This document shows, one piece after another, positions 26,227 to 32,164 of a stretch of DNA of 32,164 bases (position 1 is the first letter of the stretch; every line of letters starts with the position of its first letter). Position numbers and translations under genes: made by a program. The stretch lies in assembly GCA_903877125.1 (NCBI GenBank), contig CAIRCM010000123.1:1-32164 (forward strand), read 5' to 3'. Under the pieces are notes generated by a model. That model had not been told where the DNA came from and searched no databases. It saw only the letters and a program-made list of their open reading frames with translations. The DNA comes from an uncultured Acetobacteraceae bacterium. Its GTDB lineage: Bacteria > Pseudomonadota > Alphaproteobacteria > Acetobacterales > Acetobacteraceae.

Positions 26227-26619
26227 CTACAGCGATTTCTCCAAAACCGCGGCGATCGCGCTGTCGCTGAAAAACCCGTCGGATTTCAGCGCGTAAGCGC
26301 AATGCATCTCCAACACACCGTCGGTGAAGCCGATCTTCATCTCCTGCGCACCGGCAACATTACGCAGCCTGATCAGCTTCAGGCCTTCCCGCACCGCTTC
26401 CTTCCCCAGATCGTCGACACAAATCGTGCGCAATGCCATGTTCAGCCGGTGGCAGGACCCGTTGTCGAGGAAGTTCAACCCTTCCAGGTCGCCATCGAAA
26501 CTGTCCCAATCCACATCGTAGGGGATCGCCGCGCCGCAGATTTCCTCGATCTCCTTGGCCCGCCCGGGGAAGACAGTGTCCTGGAGTTCCTTGATCTTCC
26601 GTCTCTCCTGCAATCCCAT
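26227..26619 (-). CDS. Conserved protein of unknown function (130 aa)
   Basis: The product starts MGLQERRKIKELQDTVFPGR and continues EIEEICGAAIPYDVDWDSF. A CHRLNMALRTICVDDLGKEA helix and an all-beta C-terminal part (MKIGFTDGVLEMHCAYALKS) follow. I do not recognise the family. It has no signal peptide or membrane segment, so it is probably cytosolic. The ATG at 26619 is preferred over 26631 because GGAGA lies at ideal spacing. The frame further upstream (to 26697) looks non-coding. It diverges from the gamma-glutamyltransferase gene with ~120 bases between starts. Confidence 0.7.
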   Translation of the reverse strand: MGLQERRKIKELQDTVFPGRAKEIEEICGAAIPYDVDWDSFDGDLEGLNFLDNGSCHRLNMALRTICVDDLGKEAVREGLKLIRLRNVAGAQEMKIGFTDGVLEMHCAYALKSDGFFSDSAIAAVLEKSL

Positions 26620-26741
26620 CGCGTTCTCCATCGGGGCGGTGTGCCCGGAACCGGCACTATACACACCCGCACGGCCCCCACCATCTTGCATCCGCACCCA
26701 ACCCGTCCGACCATCGGTCGAACCTATCGGAGGCCCCAGCC

Positions 26742-28316
26742 GTGCAGCACACCCCCGCCCCCCACGTCACGCAAAACTGGTCGCTGACCAAACCGTCGGC
26801 CACCGGCAAGCGCGGCATGGTCGTGTCCCAAGTGAAGGCGGCGGCGGAAGCCGGGGTCGCGATCCTCGATGCAGGGGGCAATGCGATCGATGCCGCGGTC
26901 GGCACGGCGCTCGCCCTATCGACGACCGAGCCCTGGAATTCCGGCCTCGGCGGCATCGGCTTCGCGCTGGTGCATCGCGCGGGACAGGCGCGGGCCGAAG
27001 TCGTCGATTTCGGACCGGTGGCGCCGAGCGGACTGAATCCCTCGGTGTTCAAGCTGACCGGGCGGCACAAGAACGACCTGTTTTCCTGGCCGGAGGTCGA
27101 GAACGACGCCAACATCCATGGTCCGTTGTCGTTCGCCATCCCCTCGGCCCTCGCCGGCTACGACCGGATGCTGAAGCAGTGGGGCAAACTGCCGATCGCC
27201 GAGATCATGGCGCCGGCGTTGGCCCTGGCGAAGCGCGGGCTGCCGCAGGATTGGTATACGACGCTGAAGGTCGCGTCTTCGGCTTCGGTGCTGAAACTGT
27301 ATCCGGAGAGCGCGCGCATCTATCTGCCGGGCGGGTTGCCGCCGGCGTCCCCCTATCAGGGCAAGCCGGGGTTCTTCCGGCTGGGCAATCTGCCGGCGAC
27401 GTTGGAACGCCTCAGCCAGGCCGGTCTCGACGATTTCTATCGGGGCGACGTCGCACAAACCCTGCTGGCCGACATGAAGACGGTTGGAGGGGTGCTGAAC
27501 GCGCATGACCTGACCCACTGCGCCGCGCGTATTCTGCCGGCGACCGAATATCGGTGGCGGGGTCGCACGTTGCAGTTGGCGGGGGGGCTGACCGCGGCGC
27601 CGACGATGATGCGGGTGCTCGATCAGATGGCCTCCGTGCCGTACGGCAAAACGCCGGATGCCGCCTGGTACGCTGCGTTCGTCCGAGCGATGCGCGCGGC
27701 TTATGCCGAGCGGCTGGCGGGTCTGGGGGATGCCGATCCGCTGGCGGCGGAGACCTGCACCACGCATCTGACCGTCTGCGACGCCGAGGGCAATGTGGTG
27801 ACCATGACCACGACCCTGCTGTCGTCGATGGGCAGCCGCGTGGTGCTGCCCGAGAGCGGGGTGCTGATGAACAACGGCGTGATGTGGTTCGATCCGTCGC
27901 CCAATCAGCCGAATTCCATCGCGCCGGGCAAGCGGCCGTTGACCAACATGTCGCCGATCATTCTGAAGGACGGGGATCGGCCGTGGCTGGCGGCCGGCGC
28001 GTCCGGCGGGCGGCGCATTCTGGCGTCGGTGGCGCAGATGATGACCTTCGTCGCCGATTTCGGCATGTCGTTGGACGAAGCCGCGCACCACCCGCGCGTC
28101 GACGTCTCCGGCCCCGATGGCTGCTCGGCCGACATCCGCCTGCCGGCGGACGTGATCGCGGCCTTGTCGGCCGACGGCCCGACCGAGGTCGTGGAGCACG
28201 CGGTGATGCCGATCAACTTCGCCTGCCCGAACGTGATCCTGCTGAACGCCGATGGCACGCGGGCGGGGATCAGCGACGCGGCCAGCCCGTGGTCGGCGGC
28301 GGTGGCGCAGGGGTAG
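26742..28316 (+). CDS. Gamma-glutamyltransferase-family protein (Ntn hydrolase), no signal peptide
   Basis: The 524-aa product matches the self-processing GGT family. GMVVSQVKAAAEAGVAILDA near 25, GGNAIDAAVGTALAL (45-59) and GLGGIGFALVH (69-79) belong to the large subunit. The small subunit would begin at Thr340 in TTHLTVCDAEGNVV, the autocatalytic nucleophile. GKRPLTNMSPIIL (396-408) and GASGGRR (419-425) follow as in active members. There is no signal peptide, unlike periplasmic glutathione-degrading Ggt, so a cytosolic amidohydrolase role (for example HpxW/oxamate-like) is possible. The GTG at 26742 has GGAGG nine bases upstream. It is a single gene, followed by the Sel1 protein on the same strand. 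Confidence 0.9.
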   Translation: MQHTPAPHVTQNWSLTKPSATGKRGMVVSQVKAAAEAGVAILDAGGNAIDAAVGTALALSTTEPWNSGLGGIGFALVHRAGQARAEVVDFGPVAPSGLNPSVFKLTGRHKNDLFSWPEVENDANIHGPLSFAIPSALAGYDRMLKQWGKLPIAEIMAPALALAKRGLPQDWYTTLKVASSASVLKLYPESARIYLPGGLPPASPYQGKPGFFRLGNLPATLERLSQAGLDDFYRGDVAQTLLADMKTVGGVLNAHDLTHCAARILPATEYRWRGRTLQLAGGLTAAPTMMRVLDQMASVPYGKTPDAAWYAAFVRAMRAAYAERLAGLGDADPLAAETCTTHLTVCDAEGNVVTMTTTLLSSMGSRVVLPESGVLMNNGVMWFDPSPNQPNSIAPGKRPLTNMSPIILKDGDRPWLAAGASGGRRILASVAQMMTFVADFGMSLDEAAHHPRVDVSGPDGCSADIRLPADVIAALSADGPTEVVEHAVMPINFACPNVILLNADGTRAGISDAASPWSAAVAQG

Positions 28317-28442
28317 GGGCGATCTGATTGGGGCGAGCGCTTCGCCCCGTTTACCGTCGCGCCCCAAGCGCTATAGAGGACCGACCGCACCGGACCCTGC
28401 CCCATTCGCACCGCAGCCCTGATCGTAGCGGCCTTAGCGCTC

Positions 28443-31400
28443 ATGGCGCTGGCGCCGGATTCACCGCCCGCCTCCTCATCGGAGGCGACGGCTGTCGGCG
28501 CCATTCCGAATATCTACCCGGCGCGCCGGATCTACAGCCAAACCGACCTGACGGCACTGCACGACAAGGCCACCAACGGCGATGCCGACGCGGCCGCGGC
28601 GTTGGGCCAGATGTATGCGCGCGCCGGCACGACCGCGGCCAACCAGGACGAAGCCTTCCGTTGGCTGACCCATGCCATAGACCTCGGCTCAATCCCCGCC
28701 CGGCGCGAACTCGGGCTGCTGTTGCTGCGTTTGCCCGGGGATCGGCGAGAGCCCGCACGCGCCGCGTCGTTGCTGCGCCAAGCCGCCGAAGCCGGGGATG
28801 CGCAGGCTCAAGCCCAGCTCGGCATGCTCTACGCCTGGAGCGACGGCGTCGATCGCGATCTCGACCAGGCCCTGGCATGGACCCGAAAGGCCGCCGACCA
28901 GAAGGACCCCTGGGCGATGGCCAACATGGGCCTGCTGATTGGACACGGTGCCGGCACCGCCCAAAACCCCGAGGAAGCCGCGACCTGGTTCCAGCTCGCC
29001 ACGGATGCCGGCGACACCTCCGGTGAGGCCGAACTGGCCCTTTGCTATGTCCGGGGTTCGGGTGTCGCCAAGGATCCGTCGCGTGCTTTCGCGTTGATGC
29101 TCGACGCCGCCCAACGGGAAGACCCGGCGGCCCAACGCCTGCTGGGTGCATTCTATCGGGATGGTCTCGGGGTCGCCGCCAACCTCGATGAATCCATCGC
29201 CTGGTTGCGCCGCGCCGCCGACCGTGGGGATGCCGAGGCGATGGCGCGGCTGTCCGATGCCTACCAGACCGGGCACGGGGTGGCACAGAATCAGATCGAG
29301 GCCTGGAACTGGCTGAAGCGCGCAGGCGAGGCCGGTCATATCGTCGCGGCGATCGCCTTGGGCGACGCTTATTACTCCGGGGCGCGCGGCCCCGGCCGCG
29401 ACCATGCCGAGGCGGCGCGCTGGTTCCAGAAAGCCTTGGCCGGGGCCGAACGTACAGCCTGGATCGCGCCGGACATCCCCGGCAGCGCCGAAACGCGCCA
29501 ACGTGCCGCCGCCCGCTTCATCCTGGGCCTGCAACTGCTGGAAGGCGACGGGATCGACAAGGACCAGTCGCGGGCCGTGGCGCTGTTCGAAGCCGCCGCG
29601 GCACAGGACAACGCCGCCGCGATCGCCCAACTGGGGCGTCTCTACCACCTCGGGATCTGGGTCGCGCCGGACGACGGGAAGGCGGTCGTGCTGCTGCGGC
29701 GCGCCGCCAACCTCGGCAGCGGCATGGCCGCTGTCATGCTGGGCGATGGGTTTCAGGACGGATGGGCCGGGAAAAAGGATGCGGCGGCCGCGGTCGGATG
29801 GTACCGCGCCGGCGCCGCGCTGAACGACCCACGCGCGTGGTTCGCGCTGGGCCGCGCCTACGAACGCGGCCAGGGCGTCGCGCGGGATGGCGCGGAAGCG
29901 ATCGTGTGGTACCGCCTCGCCGGTAATGCCGGTAACATCGACGCCGAGACCCGCATGGGCGACATTCTGCACCTCGCTCAGCTTGGCCAGGCACGCGATG
30001 ATGCGGCCGCCGAGCAATGGTACCAGCGCGCGGCCGCGCAAGGGGCGCCCGGTGCCCAATACATGCTGGGGCAGCTGAACGAATCCCATCCGGCAGAAGC
30101 GCTGGAATGGTACCGCAAGGCCGCCGTGCTCGGCTGGAATCCCGCGATCGACCGCCTCGCGAATGCCTATCGCGACGGGGCGTTCGGCATTGCCGCCAAC
30201 GACACGGAGGCGGCGAAGCTTTACCGGCGCGCGGCGGACGCGGGTTATGCACCATCGATCGCGGCACTCGCGGCCTTCGCCGAAGCCGGCCGCGGTGGGA
30301 TGACGGCCGACCCCGCCGCCGCCCTGGCGCTATGGCGCAAAGCCGCCGAAGCGGGATCGCCGTACGCCCGGACCCGACTGGGCAATGCCGTCCGATTGGG
30401 CGAATTGGGCGTCCCGATCGATGAGGCCGAGGCGGTGCGGTGGTACCGGCTCGCGGCGGCGCAGGACGACCCGACCGCGCAGGTCAATCTGGGATTCATG
30501 CTGGAAAATGGGCGGGGCGTCGCGCGCGACGGCGCCGGCGCGGTCATGTGGTATAAGCGGGCGGCGAGCCTTGGGAATGCGACCGCCCAGGTCAACCTGG
30601 GGACCACTTACTGGTTCGGACGCCTGGGCCAAGCGGTCGACCAGGACGCAGCGCTGGTGCAGTTCCGCGCGGCGGCGGCAGCCGGCAATGCCAGCGCGGC
30701 CTTCATGCTGGGCGTCAACGCGGAATCGCATGGCGATAACGCGGACGCCGTGTCCTGGTATGGCAAAGCGGCCGATAAAGGCGCGGGCAACGCCCAGGTG
30801 CGGTTGGCGGAGGCGTATCGCGACGGCACCTTGGGTCTGACCCCGGATTCGGCGAAATCCTATGACCTGTTCAAGCGCGCCGCCGATGCGGGTTTCACGC
30901 TCGCGCTGGCTGACCTCGCACGATCGACCGAACGCGGCATCGGCACAAAGGCCGATCCGGCGGCGGCGATGAAGCTCTGGCAACAGGCCGCCGCGAAAGG
31001 CGAGGCCGCGGCGCAATTCCGCCTCGGCTATGCCGCGCAGTACGGGGAACTCGGCGTGGCCAGGGACGAGGCGGCGGCGTTGCGTTGGTACCGGTTGGCC
31101 GCCGAACACGACTACGCCGACGCGGAGGTCAATCTGGCCGCGATGCTGCTGACTGGCCACGGCGCACCGCAAGACGGGGCGGAGGCGCTCAAATTGTATC
31201 GTCGAGCCGCGGCGCAGGGCCACCTCGCGGCCGAGTATATGATCGGGGCCATCAGTTGGGACGGCCTGGCCGGGCAGCAGCAGGACCGCACCGAGGCCGT
31301 GGCGCATTTCCGCACCGCCGCCGAACGCGGGAACGCGGCGGCACAGCGAATGCTCGCCGTCGCTTACCGGACCGGGCAAGGCGTGCCGGAGGATCTGGGT

Positions 31401-31679
31401 CAGATGATGACCTGGAACCGCAAGGCGGCGGAACAGGGCGATGGGCTGGCGGAAACCAGCCTGGGTTACGAGATTCTGAGCGGTCTCGACGGTACTTACG
31501 ATTTTGTCGAAGCGGCGTGCTGGTTGACGCTGGCGGTGGAACGGATCGACGACCCATCGGAAAAGGCCCGCGCGCAGGTCAATCTGGACAACGCCCTGGT
31601 GCAGCTGAACGACGCCGAAAAGGCCGAGGCAGCAGCCCGCGCGGCCGGCTGGCGGGCGAAGTTCGCTGGGAAGCAGTGA
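28443..31679 (+). CDS. Large Sel1-repeat (TPR-like) protein, probably secreted or periplasmic
   Basis: From the ATG at 28443 the product has 1078 residues, nearly all Sel1-like repeats of ~36 aa. Examples are AAAALGQMYARAGTTAANQD, AEAMARLSDAYQTGHGVAQN and AEAVRWYRLAAAQDDPTAQV; about 25-28 copies, ending in a capping helix region near 1030. These helical solenoids act as scaffolds for protein contacts, often in the envelope. The frame continues upstream of the ATG with IRTAALIVAALALMALAPDS, a textbook signal peptide, but it has no ATG, GTG or TTG start before a stop at 28374. An ATT at 28404 or CTG at 28419 would be needed, or the original start has been lost. No partner is clear. Confidence 0.88.
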   Translation: MALAPDSPPASSSEATAVGAIPNIYPARRIYSQTDLTALHDKATNGDADAAAALGQMYARAGTTAANQDEAFRWLTHAIDLGSIPARRELGLLLLRLPGDRREPARAASLLRQAAEAGDAQAQAQLGMLYAWSDGVDRDLDQALAWTRKAADQKDPWAMANMGLLIGHGAGTAQNPEEAATWFQLATDAGDTSGEAELALCYVRGSGVAKDPSRAFALMLDAAQREDPAAQRLLGAFYRDGLGVAANLDESIAWLRRAADRGDAEAMARLSDAYQTGHGVAQNQIEAWNWLKRAGEAGHIVAAIALGDAYYSGARGPGRDHAEAARWFQKALAGAERTAWIAPDIPGSAETRQRAAARFILGLQLLEGDGIDKDQSRAVALFEAAAAQDNAAAIAQLGRLYHLGIWVAPDDGKAVVLLRRAANLGSGMAAVMLGDGFQDGWAGKKDAAAAVGWYRAGAALNDPRAWFALGRAYERGQGVARDGAEAIVWYRLAGNAGNIDAETRMGDILHLAQLGQARDDAAAEQWYQRAAAQGAPGAQYMLGQLNESHPAEALEWYRKAAVLGWNPAIDRLANAYRDGAFGIAANDTEAAKLYRRAADAGYAPSIAALAAFAEAGRGGMTADPAAALALWRKAAEAGSPYARTRLGNAVRLGELGVPIDEAEAVRWYRLAAAQDDPTAQVNLGFMLENGRGVARDGAGAVMWYKRAASLGNATAQVNLGTTYWFGRLGQAVDQDAALVQFRAAAAAGNASAAFMLGVNAESHGDNADAVSWYGKAADKGAGNAQVRLAEAYRDGTLGLTPDSAKSYDLFKRAADAGFTLALADLARSTERGIGTKADPAAAMKLWQQAAAKGEAAAQFRLGYAAQYGELGVARDEAAALRWYRLAAEHDYADAEVNLAAMLLTGHGAPQDGAEALKLYRRAAAQGHLAAEYMIGAISWDGLAGQQQDRTEAVAHFRTAAERGNAAAQRMLAVAYRTGQGVPEDLGQMMTWNRKAAEQGDGLAETSLGYEILSGLDGTYDFVEAACWLTLAVERIDDPSEKARAQVNLDNALVQLNDAEKAEAAARAAGWRAKFAGKQ

Positions 31680-31810
31680 TCGATGCCTGTCCGGCAGGAT
31701 CGAGCTATGCCATGACGCAGGGGAAAGGCCTGTGCCAATCGGGCGCGCTTTCATTTCGCGATGCCTGAAGCCTGCAAGGCTCACCCGGGCCAGGGAACGG
31801 CGAAGAATCA

Positions 31811-31833
31811 TACCAATGGTCGTAACCATTGAC
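31811..31833. repeat. Direct repeat, copy 1
   Basis: TACCAATGGTCGTAACCATT followed by GAC matches 32089-32111 at 18 of 23 positions in the same orientation. It flanks the 54-base-arm inverted repeat on the left. Confidence 0.4.
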
Positions 31834-31953
31834 CTATTCACCGTCATGGTCGGGCTTGACCGTTCCGCATTCACACATAGACGAAACGAATTTACATCTT
31901 GCCGAGCTTACTGACCATCCTCTGACGCCCCGGCGACAAACCGGATCGGAAGA

Positions 31954-32074
31954 GCGCATTTTTCAACACGAAGGGCACCAAGGCCCACAAAGCATGCACG
32001 AGGGCCCTGTGCCGGACGATGAATCTTCGTGCATCCTCGGTGATTCTTGATGTCCTTGGTGGTGAAAAATGCGA
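31954..32074. repeat. Long imperfect inverted repeat (two 54-base arms)
   Basis: The left arm 31954-32007 (GCGCATTTTTCAACACGAAG onward) and the reverse complement of the right arm 32021-32074 (TCGCATTTTTCACCACCAAG onward) agree at roughly two thirds of positions with no gaps. CGCATTTTTCA and ATGCACGA are conserved in both. A 13-base spacer separates them. The composition (CACGAAGG, CACCAAGG, CACAAAG) resembles ACCACGAAGGACACCAAGG-type dispersed repeats seen in many Proteobacteria. Confidence 0.6.
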
Positions 32075-32088
32075 TCTGTCCGATATTA

Positions 32089-32111
32089 TACCAACGACCG
32101 CAATCATTGAC
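32089..32111. repeat. Direct repeat, copy 2
   Basis: TACCAACGACCGCAATCATT followed by GAC is the partner of 31811-31833 and bounds the inverted repeat on the right. Confidence 0.4.
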
Positions 32112-32164
32112 GCATCGGCCTGCCACCCGCGTCCTGCCGGCGAATGCCGGTATCCACGATTTTC

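Larger units (their letters stand above)
31680..32164. other. Non-coding tail with dispersed repeats
   Basis: No gene is supported in these 485 bases. The region contains a small AATGGT-CGTA-ACCATT palindrome (31815-31830), a CGTCATGGTCGGGCTTGACCG stretch of the kind found between alphaproteobacterial genes, the long inverted repeat described separately and, at the very end, TGCCGGCGAATGCCGGTATC. The open frames here are artefacts of repeat sequence. Confidence 0.5.

Noticed and set aside
28689-31874. Long minus-strand open frames opposite the Sel1 protein
   Set aside because: They are shadows created by high GC at third positions. The plus strand has a regular Sel1 repeat pattern.
31892-32126. 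Small minus-strand frames at the right end
   Set aside because: They translate the arms of the inverted repeat and have no ribosome site or recognisable domain.

Overview
This is a GC-rich chromosomal window. The dusB-ntrB-ntrC-ntrY-ntrX cluster, a Hint-domain surface protein, an IS1380-family remnant and flavin-dependent ThyX together point to an alphaproteobacterium, most likely Acetobacteraceae (Rhodospirillales). The family-level placement is inference from gene content; no rRNA or tRNA is present to test it.

Layout. Bases 1-662 hold the 5' end of a glycine-rich surface protein on the minus strand, cut by the window edge. A short degenerate copy of its N-terminus lies just upstream (824-1051). 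Next come thyX (1561-2499) and a small defence or addiction patch: an unknown ~98-aa protein, an XRE-type regulator, a VapC fragment and an intact mazEF pair. Ribokinase and a 2-keto-4-pentenoate hydratase-like enzyme follow on the plus strand. From 13463 down to 6028 runs the nitrogen-regulation cluster dusB-ntrB-ntrC-ntrY-ntrX, with translational overlaps. Upstream of it is a minus-strand set of an MFS exporter, a small lipoprotein and an unknown protein.

The centrepiece is 14.7-23.8 kb. A 1975-aa AIDA-type strand-loop-strand repeat protein (15777-21704) carries an inserted beta-propeller-like domain and a C-terminal Hint domain instead of an autotransporter barrel. Upstream, on the same strand, is a heptosyltransferase of the Aah/TibC (BAHT) type with a four-cysteine iron-finger pattern. 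The natural reading is a glycosylated surface adhesin with its dedicated modifying enzyme, but with a C-terminus unlike the classical AIDA-I/TibA systems. Two imperfect direct repeats bracket this pair.

The right part holds a small conserved protein, an O-methyltransferase, a truncated second methyltransferase and a roughly 390-bp internally deleted IS1380 derivative in an AT-rich patch. After these come an unknown 130-aa protein, a cytosolic gamma-glutamyltransferase-like enzyme and a 1078-aa Sel1-repeat protein. The last 480 bases are non-coding and rich in dispersed palindromic repeats. No tRNA, rRNA, CRISPR array or intact transposon was seen.
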